Below are positions 41,479-50,081 of a stretch of DNA of 64,000 nucleotides, piece by piece. How positions within the stretch are numbered: position 1 is the stretch's first letter; each line of letters opens with the position of its first letter. Source of the DNA: Bacillota bacterium (lineage in GTDB: Bacteria; Bacillota; Clostridia; Christensenellales; SZUA-584); NCBI GenBank assembly GCA_023397655.1, contig JAEWTW010000035.1:1-64000 (forward strand), in the 5' to 3' direction. A program made the position numbers and the translations under genes. The notes under the pieces were generated by a model, which saw nothing but the letters and a program-made list of their open reading frames with translations, ran no database searches and was not told where the DNA came from.

Positions 41479-41563
41479 TCTTCGGCAACCGGCTGTCATA
41501 GTCAACTGACCTTAGACCCTTGGCTTTGCGTCACTGCTTTTCAGCAGTTTTGCTATTATCGGA
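41479..41563 (-). ncRNA. GEMM-I riboswitch 4, variant with A at the ligand-selectivity position
   Basis: The minus strand reads ATAATAGCAAAACTGCT, GAAA tetraloop, AGCAGTGACGCAAAGCC, then GGGTCTAAGGTC...GACTATGACAGCCGGTTGCCGAA. This is a full GEMM-I match. The base before GCAAAA, equivalent to Vc2 G20, is A. In GEMM-I RNAs G at this site goes with c-di-GMP, and A is associated with 3',3'-cGAMP recognition or relaxed specificity. The leader leads into the second beta-helix gene. Confidence 0.92.
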
Positions 41564-41718
41564 CAGATAATTATTCTGTTTTCAAAAGGCCCCTCAAATA
41601 TAAGCAGACCTATTCGTTATATATATCGGTTTAAGAAAACATAAACTTTAGCGTTTTGTTGTATTTATTTTATCTTTTTTATATATATTTTTTTCTAAAA
41701 TGCAACTGGATAAAGGGT
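41564..41718. other. AT-rich divergent intergenic region
   Basis: Very AT-rich DNA between the beta-helix leader and the arg promoter. It must hold the minus-strand promoter of riboswitch 4. TATATAAC-like -10 candidates occur near 41620, but none has a convincing -35. Confidence 0.4.
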
Positions 41719-41736
41719 ATTGCATTTTTATTCATT
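41719..41736 (-). promoter_or_regulatory. ARG box (AhrC/ArgR operator)
   Basis: The minus strand reads AATGAATAAAAATGCAAT, matching 17 of 18 positions of the Bacillus ARG-box consensus (CATGAATAAAAATKCAAK). It covers the -35 and much of the spacer of the arg promoter, so arginine-bound ArgR/AhrC should block transcription. No argR gene lies in the window. Confidence 0.8.
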
Positions 41737-41748
41737 TTTATGTATAAT
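41720..41748 (+). promoter_or_regulatory. Promoter of the arginine operon
   Basis: TTGCAT (41720-41725), exactly 17 bp, TATAAT (41743-41748), 31 bp before the argC GTG. The ARG box lies on top of it. Confidence 0.85.
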
Positions 41749-41779
41749 TATTAATATTATAAAACAGGAGGCCATCCAA

Positions 41780-42811
41780 GTGGTCAAAGCAAGCGTGGTC
41801 GGCGCCACGGGATATGCCGGCGCGGAGCTGATGCGGCTGCTCACCGCTCACCAGCAGGTGACTGTGATGCATGCCATATCCAAAAGCTTCGCAGGTCAGA
41901 AAATGAGTGATCTATACCCCAGCTTCTTCTCCAGCGATTATTCACTGGAAGAGCTGGATTACGACGCAGTCGCGAAGGACAGTGACATCGTGTTCACCTG
42001 CCTGCCGCACGGCGCGTCCGCCGAAACGGCGGCGCAGCTGCTGGCACGAGGCGTCAAGGTCATCGACCTGTCTGGCGACTTCCGATACAACGATATTTCC
42101 GTGTATGAGAGCTGGTATAAGGTGAAGCACGCCGCGCCTGAGCTGCTGGCGGAAAGCGTATACGGTATGCCGGAGCTGTACCGTGAACGCATTAAAAAGG
42201 CGCGCCTCATCGGCAATCCGGGCTGCTACACCACCTGTTCGATACTCGCGGTGTACCCGCTGCTCAAAGCGGGCATCATTGAGTCAGGCGGCATCATCAT
42301 CGATGCGAAGTCGGGCGTGACGGGCGCGGGCCGCAGCGAGAAACTGGCCAACAGCTTCTGTGAGGTGGATGAGTCGCTCAAAGCCTATGGCGTGGCCACC
42401 CACCGGCACACATCGGAGATTGAGCAGGAGCTTGGTCTCGCGGCAGGCACGGAGGTTGCGGTGTCGTTTACACCCCACCTGCTGCCCGTCAAGCGCGGCA
42501 TACTGTCCACCATCTACTTAACGCCCACAGCGGGTGTAACGGAGGCGGATATCGCGGCTGCATACGCAATGTATAAAGATGAACCGTTCGTGCAGGTGAC
42601 AGGCGGCAGGCTGCCGGAGCTCAAGCACGTGAACGGCTCCAACAACTGCCTGGTCGGCTTCGTGCTTGACAAGCGGGTGAACCGCCTCATCGTGGTTTCC
42701 TGCCTCGACAACCTCATCAAGGGTGCGGCGGGCCAGGCGGTACAGAACATGAACCTCGTCTGCGGGTTCGAAGAGACAGCAGGACTAAACAACACAGGAT
42801 GGTACTTGTAA
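41780..42811 (+). CDS. argC: N-acetyl-gamma-glutamyl-phosphate reductase
   Basis: A 343-residue protein. The GTG at 41780 follows AGGAGG by 8 nt; the frame upstream would run through the promoter. The NADP-binding opening VKASVVGATGYAGAELMRLL, the catalytic Cys149 in GNPGCYTT, and late HVNGSNNCLVGF and NLIKGAAGQAVQNMN are all typical of ArgC. It reduces N-acetylglutamyl-5-phosphate to the semialdehyde in the cytoplasm. First gene of the operon; argB begins 1 bp after its stop. Confidence 0.96.
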   Translation: MVKASVVGATGYAGAELMRLLTAHQQVTVMHAISKSFAGQKMSDLYPSFFSSDYSLEELDYDAVAKDSDIVFTCLPHGASAETAAQLLARGVKVIDLSGDFRYNDISVYESWYKVKHAAPELLAESVYGMPELYRERIKKARLIGNPGCYTTCSILAVYPLLKAGIIESGGIIIDAKSGVTGAGRSEKLANSFCEVDESLKAYGVATHRHTSEIEQELGLAAGTEVAVSFTPHLLPVKRGILSTIYLTPTAGVTEADIAAAYAMYKDEPFVQVTGGRLPELKHVNGSNNCLVGFVLDKRVNRLIVVSCLDNLIKGAAGQAVQNMNLVCGFEETAGLNNTGWYL

Positions 42812-42812
42812 C

Positions 42813-43676
42813 ATGGATAAATACTTTGAAAAAGCCAATATACTGATCGAGGCGTTGCCGTATATCCGGAGGCTATCCGGCAAGACGGTGGTCATCAAAT
42901 ACGGCGGGGCCGCCATGCTCTCCGAGGAGCTGTCCCAGAAGATCATGCAGGACATCACACTGCTGAAATACGTGGGCGTGAACCCCATCGTGGTGCACGG
43001 CGGCGGCGGCGACATCAACGCGCTGCTGAAGAAGTACGAGATTGAACCGCGGTTCCATAACGGCCTGCGTGTGACCGACCCGGCCACGATGGAGATCGTA
43101 CAGATGGTGCTTTCCGGCAAGATCAACAAGGATATCGTCTCGCAGCTGGGCGTGGCGGGCGCGAAGGCCATCGGCCTGTGCGGCAAGGATGCCATGCTGA
43201 TTCAGGCGGAGAAGCTGCTGGGCGATGACGGCTTCGACTACGGCCGCGTGGGCAAGATCACCGGCATCAACACCAAGCTGCTCAACACGCTGGCGCAGGA
43301 CGAGTACATTCCGGTCATTGCACCCATCGGCGTGGGCGAGGACGGCGAAAGCTTCAACATCAACGCAGACACCGTGGCAGGCGATATCGCCGCGGCGCTG
43401 GCCGCCGAGAAACTGATGTTCCTCACGGACATCGACGGCATCCGCAGCGTTCCGGACGATCCCGATACGCTGATTTACGAAATCTCCATCGACGAGATAT
43501 ACAAGTATATCAACAACGGCGTGATCTCCGGCGGCATGCTGCCCAAGGTGGACGGCTGCATCAAGGCCATCCGCAGCGGCGTGAAACGCACCCATATACT
43601 GAACGGCACCATCCCCCACCCGATACTGCTCGAGATATTCACCGACACCGGTATCGGGACGATGGTCAGGGAGTAA
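42813..43676 (+). CDS. argB: Acetylglutamate kinase
   Basis: A 287-residue amino-acid-kinase-fold enzyme. The N-terminal helix (YFEKANILIEALPYIRRLSG) is the type present in arginine-inhibited hexameric forms. The phosphate loop is VIKYGGAAM, the substrate loop VVHGGGGDINALLKK (the usual HGGGPEI/KEI is here HGGGGDI), followed by FHNGLRVTD and NINADTVAGDIAAAL. It phosphorylates N-acetylglutamate. The long N-terminal helix suggests feedback inhibition by arginine. It lies between argC and argD with almost no spacing. Confidence 0.96.
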   Translation: MDKYFEKANILIEALPYIRRLSGKTVVIKYGGAAMLSEELSQKIMQDITLLKYVGVNPIVVHGGGGDINALLKKYEIEPRFHNGLRVTDPATMEIVQMVLSGKINKDIVSQLGVAGAKAIGLCGKDAMLIQAEKLLGDDGFDYGRVGKITGINTKLLNTLAQDEYIPVIAPIGVGEDGESFNINADTVAGDIAAALAAEKLMFLTDIDGIRSVPDDPDTLIYEISIDEIYKYINNGVISGGMLPKVDGCIKAIRSGVKRTHILNGTIPHPILLEIFTDTGIGTMVRE

Positions 43677-43680
43677 AACC

Positions 43681-44871
43681 ATGACGATAGACGAAATCGC
43701 AAAACTGGATGAACAGTACTTCTCCCCCGTGTTCGGCAAACGGCTGCCGGTGGAGTTCGTGCGCGGCGAAGACGTGACCCTGTTCGACAGCACCGGCAAG
43801 AAGTATACCGACTTTCTGTCGGGCATCGCGACCAACTGCCTTGGGTATTCGGACGATGGTTTCAAGCAGGCGGTCACCGATGTGGTGAACAGTCTGATGC
43901 ACACATCCAATTACTTTTACAACGAGACGCAGGCGAAGCTGGCCGAGAAGCTGTGCACCGCCACGGGTTACGACAATGTATTCCTCGCCAACAGCGGCGC
44001 GGAGGCGATGGAGGGCGCGCTCAAGCTGGCGCGCAAGTATCACTTCGGCCAAGGCAAGCCGCGCACCGAGGTTATCACGATGCAGGGCAGCTTCCACGGG
44101 CGCACACTGGCAACGCTGGCGGCCACCGGGCAGGCGCGGTTCCACGAGGCGTTCCAGCCGCTCATCGACAAGTTCACCTATGTACCGGTGAATGACATCG
44201 CCGCGCTGGAAGCCGCCGTTTCAGACAACACCGCGGCGGTGCTGGTGGAACCCATACTCGGCGAGGGCGGTATCATCCCCGTCACACCGGAATACTTTCA
44301 GGCCATCCGCCGCCTGTGCGACAAACATGGCGCTCTCATGATCGCGGACGAGATACAGACGGGCATGGGGCGCACGGGCGCGCTACTCGCCTCCCCCGCG
44401 CTGGGCGCGACACCTGACATCGTGGTGCTGGCGAAGTCGCTGGGCAACGGGTTCCCCGTCGGTGCGTTCCTCGCGCGCGGCGCAGCGGCCAAGGCATTTG
44501 CACCAAGCGACCACGGTTCGACGTTCGGTGGCAACCGCACAGCCTGCGCGGCGGCGTATTACGTCACGTGCAAGCTGGTGGATACGGATATCCTCTCGCA
44601 TGTGGCTGAAACAGGCGCGTATTTCATGGAGCAGCTCAAGGCGCTGCAGGCGTCCTGCCCCGCCATCGTCGATGTCCGCGGGCGCGGCCTGATGCTGGGC
44701 GTCGATCTCGACGCTTCCGTCTCCGCACTGGACGTTAAAAAGGCGCTGCTGGAAGCCGGGTTCGTGACGGCGACCGCCGGTCAGAACGTGCTGCGCTTCG
44801 TTCCCCCGTACGTCATACAGAAATCTCACATAGACGCTTTGATTGCAAAGCTGAAAGAGCTTTTGGGATAA
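43681..44871 (+). CDS. argD: Acetylornithine aminotransferase
   Basis: A 396-residue fold-type I PLP enzyme. NSGAEAMEGALKLARKYHFG, GSFHGRTLATLAATGQ, IADEIQTGMGRTG and the PLP lysine context VLAKSLGNGFPVGAFL are all present. It converts N-acetylglutamate semialdehyde to N-acetylornithine. Four base pairs separate it from argB. Deacetylation of its product would need ArgE or ArgJ, neither of which is encoded in this operon. Confidence 0.95.
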   Translation: MTIDEIAKLDEQYFSPVFGKRLPVEFVRGEDVTLFDSTGKKYTDFLSGIATNCLGYSDDGFKQAVTDVVNSLMHTSNYFYNETQAKLAEKLCTATGYDNVFLANSGAEAMEGALKLARKYHFGQGKPRTEVITMQGSFHGRTLATLAATGQARFHEAFQPLIDKFTYVPVNDIAALEAAVSDNTAAVLVEPILGEGGIIPVTPEYFQAIRRLCDKHGALMIADEIQTGMGRTGALLASPALGATPDIVVLAKSLGNGFPVGAFLARGAAAKAFAPSDHGSTFGGNRTACAAAYYVTCKLVDTDILSHVAETGAYFMEQLKALQASCPAIVDVRGRGLMLGVDLDASVSALDVKKALLEAGFVTATAGQNVLRFVPPYVIQKSHIDALIAKLKELLG

Positions 44872-44873
44872 AG

Positions 44874-45120
44874 GCCGCAGGGGCGCTGCCCCCGCACCTC
44901 CGCTTCTTTTCTTAAAGAAAAGAAGCAAAAGATAAACTAATATATCATTCCTCATATGCAGCTACTGCTGATAAGCGAAAATGCCATGAATAATGGCATT
45001 TCATAAATGGAATTCTTAGGGGGTGCGCCCCTTAAGCAGTGGTGCGGGGCCCCCGAAAAGCGAAGCTTTTTGGGGTGCTGGTTCGGAGGCAGAGCCTCCA
45101 AGGTCTTAGGCCTTCAAAGG
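44874..45120. repeat. Hairpin cluster between argD and carB
   Basis: Six inverted repeats in 250 bp: GGGGCGCTGCCCC (about 44881), GCTTCTTTTCTT/AAGAAAAGAAGC (about 44902-44928), AATGCCAT/ATGGCATT (about 44980-45001), CTTAGGGG/CCCCTTAAG (about 45015-45037), CCCCGAAAAGC/GCTTTTTGGGG (about 45051-45076) and GGAGGC/GCCTCC (about 45085-45101). The style matches the repeat at 5409-5490. No gene is supported here. The cluster may reduce read-through into carB or split the mRNA. Confidence 0.6.
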
Positions 45121-45154
45121 TCAGCACCAAACCAATACCCAGGAGGTATCCAGA

Positions 45155-48100
45155 ATGCCCAAGCGGGAAGACTTGAAAAAGATCATGGTGATCGGCTCAG
45201 GACCCATCGTCATCGGGCAGGCGGCAGAGTTCGACTACTCGGGCACGCAGGCCTGCAAAGCGCTCCGCGAGGAAGGCTACGAGGTGGTGCTGATCAACTC
45301 AAACCCGGCCACCATCATGACGGACGCGGAGATGGCCGACCGGGTGTACATCGAACCCATCACCTTGGATACGATATCTGCCATATTGCGCAGCGAGCGC
45401 CCGCAGGGCATCATCGCCACGCTGGGCGGCCAGACCGGCCTCAACATGGCGGTGGAGCTGGACGAAAGCGGCATACTGGATGAGCTCAATATCGAGCTGC
45501 TGGGCACGTCGCTGGCGTCCATCAAGAAAGCGGAAGACCGTGAGCTGTTCAAGGAAACGATGGAGCGCATCGGCGAGAAGGTCGCCCGCAGCGCCATCGC
45601 CGTATCTATTGAGGAAGCGACGGCGTTCGCGGACGAAGTCGGCTTTCCCGTCATCATCCGACCCGCCTATACGCTGGGCGGCACGGGCGGCGGTATCGCA
45701 CAGAACATGGAACAACTGAAGAACATCACGGCGCAAGGCCTGTCGTTCTCGATGATCGGGCAGGTGCTGCTGGAGCAGAGCGTTGCTGGATATAAAGAGA
45801 TCGAGTACGAGGTGATGCGCGACGCCAAGGATAACTGTATCGTGGTGTGCAACATGGAGAACTTCGACCCCGTCGGCATCCACACGGGCGACAGTATCGT
45901 GGTCGCGCCGTCTCAGACGCTGGCGGACAAGGAATACCAGATGCTGCGCAGCGCATCCATCCGAATCATACGCGCGCTCGGCATCGAGGGCGGCTGCAAC
46001 GTGCAGTACGCGCTCAACCCGGATAACTTCGATTACGTGGTGATTGAGGTGAACCCCCGCGTCAGCCGCTCTTCGGCGCTGGCGTCTAAAGCGACGGGCT
46101 ACCCCATCGCCCGCGCCGCTGCGAAGATCGCCGTGGGCTACGGGCTGGACGAAATCACCAACCCCATCACCGGCGAAACGTGCGCATGCTTTGAACCGGC
46201 GCTGGACTATGTGGTCACCAAGGTTCCGCGCTGGCCGTTCGACAAGTTCGTGACTGCCACCCGGACACTGGGTACGCAGATGAAAGCCACCGGCGAGGTG
46301 ATGGCTATCGGCCGCAACCTCGAAGAATCGCTGCTAAAGGCGATCGACAGTCTGGACGTGAAGCTGGACTATCAGCTCGGCATGAAAACCATCGCGGCGT
46401 GGACGGACGCGCAGATCGAAAACTCGATGAAGAACCCGGATGACGAGCGCATATTCGTCGTATCCGAAGCACTGGAACGCGGCTGGACAGTGGATGAGAT
46501 ATTCGGCATTACGCGCATCGACAAGTTCTTCATCGGCAAGCTGCAAAACATCGTACGACTGGGCAAGGAGCTGAAGAAGCACACGATTGATACCATGCCG
46601 ATGGCGCTGCTGAAACGTTGCAAGCGCTATGGCTTTGGCGACAGCTACATCGCCAACCTCATCGGTACGCAGGAAGCCGCCATCAAGGCGCTGCGCATGG
46701 CTTTTGGCATACTGCCCACCTACAAGATGGTGGACACCTGCGCGGGCGAGTTCGAGGCCAAGACGCCGTACTATTACTCCTGCTATGACGACGCGGACGA
46801 GTCGCGCGACAGTGGCCGCAAGAAGGTGGTCGTGCTGGGCTCTGGCCCCATCCGCATCGGGCAAGGCATTGAGTTCGACTACTGCAGCGTGCATTCGGTG
46901 CTGGCGCTGAAAAAGCTGGGGTATGAGAGCATCATTATCAACTCCAACCCCGAGACGGTGTCCACTGACTTCGACACCTCCGACAAGCTGTACTTCGAGC
47001 CGCTCACAAGGGAATGCGTGCTGGATGTCATACAGCGTGAGAAGCCGGAAGGTGTGGTCGTGCAGTTCGGCGGACAGACCGCTATCAACCTCGCCGCGCC
47101 TCTCGCCAAGGTGGGCGTGAACATACTCGGCACCTCAGTGGACGGTATCGACCGCGCCGAGGACCGTGAGCGCTTCCTAAAAGTTCTGGAGAAGCTGGAC
47201 ATTCTGCTGCCCGCAGGTGCCACGGCGTTCTCGCTGGAGAGTGCGAAGGAGATCGCCGAGAGGATCGGCTTCCCTGTGCTGGTGCGCCCCTCCTACGTGC
47301 TGGGCGGCCGCGCGATGGAGATCGTGTACAACACGCAGGAGTTAACGGAGTACATGACGATGGCGGCGAGGATATCGCCGGAGCACCCCGTGCTCATCGA
47401 CAAATACATCATGGGCAAAGAAGCGGAGATCGATGGCATCTGCGACGGCACCAGCGCCATGATCGTGGGCGTGATGGAGCATATCGAACGGGCAGGCGTG
47501 CATTCGGGCGACAGCTTCGCGGTGTATCCGCCGCAGAACATGCCGGTGCACGTAAAGCGCACCATTGTGGACTACGCTCAGCGCATCGGCGTGGAACTCG
47601 GCATTAAAGGGCTTTACAACATACAGTTTGTGATCGATAAGGAGAACAGGGTATATGTGCTGGAGGTCAACCCGCGCGCCAGCCGCACCGTGCCGGTGCT
47701 GTCCAAGATCACCGGAGTACCCATGGTGGCCGCGGCCACGCGCATCATGATGGGCGAAACGTTGAGCAGCATGGGCATGGCTCCCGGGCTTCATCCGGAG
47801 AGCAAACTGATCACGGTCAAAGCGCCGGTGTTCTCGTTCTCCAAGCTGACCACCGTCGATATCTTCCTCGGGCCGGAGATGAAATCCACCGGCGAGGTGA
47901 TGGGCACGGATATCACGTTCCTTGCGGCGCTGAAGAAAGCGTTCGTCGCGTCCGGCATGCACACGCCGCGCCCGGATAAGCCGATACTCTTTTCCATCAC
48001 CGACCGCGACAAGGAGGAATCACTTGTATTCGCGCGGCAGATGATAAGCATGGGCTTCACCGTCGCCGCCACCGAAGGCACGCACGCGACGTTTGCGGCG

Positions 48101-48358
48101 GGCGGCATAGACTGCCAGCTCATCCCCCACGACGACGCGGTGCGCGCCATCAAGGAGCACGAGATCTCGATGGTCATCAACACGCCCACGCGCGGCAAGC
48201 TGCTGGACCGCCTCGGTTTCATACTGCGGCGCACGTCGATGGAGTTCAACGTGCCGTGCATCACGTCGATGGACACCTTGGGTGCGCTGCTGTCCGTGAT
48301 GACCGCAAAGGAAATAAACGTGCACCACATACCGCTGCACGAATACTTAAAAGCTTAG
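45155..48358 (+). CDS. carB: Carbamoyl-phosphate synthase large subunit
   Basis: A 1067-residue protein of full family length. Two ATP-grasp halves open KKIMVIGSGPIVIGQAAEFDYS and KKVVVLGSGPIRIGQGIEFDYC (about residue 555), each followed by INSNPxTxxTD. RPAYTLGGTGGG and RPSYVLGGRAME line the ATP sites, EVNPRVSRSSALASKATGYP is present, and the C-terminal MGS-like regulatory domain starts about residue 935. It makes carbamoyl phosphate using ammonia delivered by CarA, which is not in the window. AGGAGG lies 9 nt before the ATG. Confidence 0.97.
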   Translation: MPKREDLKKIMVIGSGPIVIGQAAEFDYSGTQACKALREEGYEVVLINSNPATIMTDAEMADRVYIEPITLDTISAILRSERPQGIIATLGGQTGLNMAVELDESGILDELNIELLGTSLASIKKAEDRELFKETMERIGEKVARSAIAVSIEEATAFADEVGFPVIIRPAYTLGGTGGGIAQNMEQLKNITAQGLSFSMIGQVLLEQSVAGYKEIEYEVMRDAKDNCIVVCNMENFDPVGIHTGDSIVVAPSQTLADKEYQMLRSASIRIIRALGIEGGCNVQYALNPDNFDYVVIEVNPRVSRSSALASKATGYPIARAAAKIAVGYGLDEITNPITGETCACFEPALDYVVTKVPRWPFDKFVTATRTLGTQMKATGEVMAIGRNLEESLLKAIDSLDVKLDYQLGMKTIAAWTDAQIENSMKNPDDERIFVVSEALERGWTVDEIFGITRIDKFFIGKLQNIVRLGKELKKHTIDTMPMALLKRCKRYGFGDSYIANLIGTQEAAIKALRMAFGILPTYKMVDTCAGEFEAKTPYYYSCYDDADESRDSGRKKVVVLGSGPIRIGQGIEFDYCSVHSVLALKKLGYESIIINSNPETVSTDFDTSDKLYFEPLTRECVLDVIQREKPEGVVVQFGGQTAINLAAPLAKVGVNILGTSVDGIDRAEDRERFLKVLEKLDILLPAGATAFSLESAKEIAERIGFPVLVRPSYVLGGRAMEIVYNTQELTEYMTMAARISPEHPVLIDKYIMGKEAEIDGICDGTSAMIVGVMEHIERAGVHSGDSFAVYPPQNMPVHVKRTIVDYAQRIGVELGIKGLYNIQFVIDKENRVYVLEVNPRASRTVPVLSKITGVPMVAAATRIMMGETLSSMGMAPGLHPESKLITVKAPVFSFSKLTTVDIFLGPEMKSTGEVMGTDITFLAALKKAFVASGMHTPRPDKPILFSITDRDKEESLVFARQMISMGFTVAATEGTHATFAAGGIDCQLIPHDDAVRAIKEHEISMVINTPTRGKLLDRLGFILRRTSMEFNVPCITSMDTLGALLSVMTAKEINVHHIPLHEYLKA

Positions 48359-48382
48359 ATTTCACTTTAGGAGGCAATCGAT

Positions 48383-49348
48383 ATGATAGATTTGATGAAC
48401 TACCAGCCGCAGAAGGAGTTTTCGCAGAAGCATATGCTGCGTCTGTCCGACTACACCCCCGACGAGATACTGCAGGTGCTGTCTCTCGCGGTCAAGCTGA
48501 AAAAGCAGCTCAAAGAGGGCGTGCGTCCGCCTGTGCTCGCAGGCAAGATACTCGCGATGATATTCACCAAGAGCTCCACACGCACCCGCGTTTCGTTTGA
48601 GGCGGGCATCTACCAGCTGGGCGGCACGGCGCAGTTCCTCTCCAGCAACGACATACAGTTGGGCCGCGGCGAGCCGATCTCCGACACGGCGCAGGTGCTT
48701 TCGCGCATGGTGGACGGCATCATGATCCGCACGTTCAAGCAGAGCGACGTGGAAGACCTCGCCAAATACGGCACGATTCCCGTCATCAACGGCCTGACGG
48801 ACCTGCTGCATCCCTGCCAGATACTCGCGGACCTGCAGACGTACTACGAGCACAAAGGCAGCTTCAAAGGCAAGATGGCATTCATCGGCGACGGCAACAA
48901 CGTGGCCAACTCGCTGCTGGTGGGCTGCGGCAAGCTGGGCCTCGACATGACGCTGGCCTGCCCCGAGGGCTACGAGCCGGATGCGGAAGTGCTGGCTGCC
49001 GCGCAGGAAGCGGCGTCCCAGAGCGGCGCAAAGCTGGTTGTCACGCACGACCCGAAGGAAGCGGCACAGGGTGCTGATGCGGTTTACACCGACGTATGGG
49101 CCAGCATGGGCCAGGAATCCGGCGCGCAGGATAAATACAAGCATTTTACGGCGTATCAGGTGAACACAGAGCTGATGTCGCTGTGCAAGAAGGATTACAT
49201 CTTCCTCCACTGCCTGCCCGCGCACCGCGGCGAAGAGGTAACGGCACAGATCATCGACGGACCCAACAGCGTGGTGTTCGACGAGGCGGAAAACCGTCTG
49301 CACGCGCAAAAGGCCGTGATGGCGCTGCTGATGCAGGATAAAAAGTAA
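48383..49348 (+). CDS. argF: Ornithine carbamoyltransferase
   Basis: A 321-residue protein. The carbamoyl-phosphate site FTKSSTRTRVSFEAG, the LHPCQILADLQT helix, and the ornithine-site motif HCLPAHRGEEV (with DVWASMGQE before it) identify an anabolic OTCase rather than an aspartate transcarbamoylase. It condenses ornithine and carbamoyl phosphate to citrulline. It follows carB by 24 bp with its own GGAGG, and its stop overlaps the next ATG by one base. argG and argH are not nearby. Confidence 0.96.
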   Translation: MIDLMNYQPQKEFSQKHMLRLSDYTPDEILQVLSLAVKLKKQLKEGVRPPVLAGKILAMIFTKSSTRTRVSFEAGIYQLGGTAQFLSSNDIQLGRGEPISDTAQVLSRMVDGIMIRTFKQSDVEDLAKYGTIPVINGLTDLLHPCQILADLQTYYEHKGSFKGKMAFIGDGNNVANSLLVGCGKLGLDMTLACPEGYEPDAEVLAAAQEAASQSGAKLVVTHDPKEAAQGADAVYTDVWASMGQESGAQDKYKHFTAYQVNTELMSLCKKDYIFLHCLPAHRGEEVTAQIIDGPNSVVFDEAENRLHAQKAVMALLMQDKK

Positions 49349-49866
49349 TGGAAAGCATCGTCTTTAAAAAGGCGGGCGAAACGGACGTCGCCGCCGTTAA
49401 AGGCGTGACGCGCAAGGCGTTCACGGACTATGCGAAGGAGATACGCCGCGAGGACAGCGTGGCTGCGCTGCACGAGACGGACGCGGCCATACTCTCGGAC
49501 ATCCGCCAAAAGCATGTGTACCTCTGCGAGGTGGACAGTGAGGTGGCCGGGGCGGTGCGCTTTGAGGTGCTTGAGGACGGCATCGCGTATCTCTCGCGCC
49601 TGGCGGTAGACCCGGAGTATCAGTCGCTCGGCATCGGCGGTTTACTGCTGGAGAAGGTGCGCCGTGAGTGCGTCTCCCTCGGCGTGCGTGCCATCACGCT
49701 GCACACGGCCAGCCGGATGCGCTCCACCGTGGCGTTCTATCTCAAAAACGGATACTACATCCACTCCATCACACGCGACAAGGAGTATATCCGCGCGTTC
49801 ATGGTCTGCGAGCTCACCGACATGGATGAGCTGTACGACTACGAGGGCGTGGTCGGGAAACGGTAA
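49348..49866 (+). CDS. GNAT acetyltransferase at the end of the arg operon (candidate N-acetylglutamate synthase)
   Basis: A 172-residue GNAT. The acetyl-CoA loop is DPEYQSLGIGGLLLEKVRREC, preceded by GIAYLSRLAVD and followed by TASRMRSTVAFYLKNGYY. It is translationally coupled to argF (one-base overlap) and precedes the operon terminator. The operon makes acetylated intermediates but has no argA or argJ, so a short GNAT supplying N-acetylglutamate is an attractive inference. It could equally acetylate another amine. The last 15 residues are acidic (MDELYDYEG). Confidence 0.8.
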   Translation: MESIVFKKAGETDVAAVKGVTRKAFTDYAKEIRREDSVAALHETDAAILSDIRQKHVYLCEVDSEVAGAVRFEVLEDGIAYLSRLAVDPEYQSLGIGGLLLEKVRRECVSLGVRAITLHTASRMRSTVAFYLKNGYYIHSITRDKEYIRAFMVCELTDMDELYDYEGVVGKR

Positions 49867-49882
49867 CTTCTGCTGTATTATG

Positions 49883-49910
49883 AAAACCTCCTTCGAGAGG
49901 TTTTTGTTGT
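49883..49910 (+). terminator. Terminator of the arginine operon
   Basis: AAAACCTC pairs with GAGGTTTT over a 6-nt loop, followed by TTGTTGTTTTC, 16 bp after the stop codon. Confidence 0.85.
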
Positions 49911-50081
49911 TTTCTATCCTAAACTATTCCATAATGGAATCACTGCAGTAGAGGCTTAAAAGATATGTAAACCATAATGGAAGGAATAGTTTTTTCTTTA
50001 CAAACCAAAATGAGACATGGTATTTTTCTAGTATCTTTTGTCTCTCAAAGTATAAATAGCTTCTACTGAAAGGATACGCAT

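Noticed and set aside
42873..43910. Minus-strand frame of 345 codons across argB/argD
   Set aside because: Antisense of two unmistakable arginine genes.
44874..45154. T-box or pyrimidine-type regulatory RNA before carB
   Set aside because: No T-box sequence, specifier loop or PyrR-binding loop could be recognised; only unrelated perfect hairpins are present.
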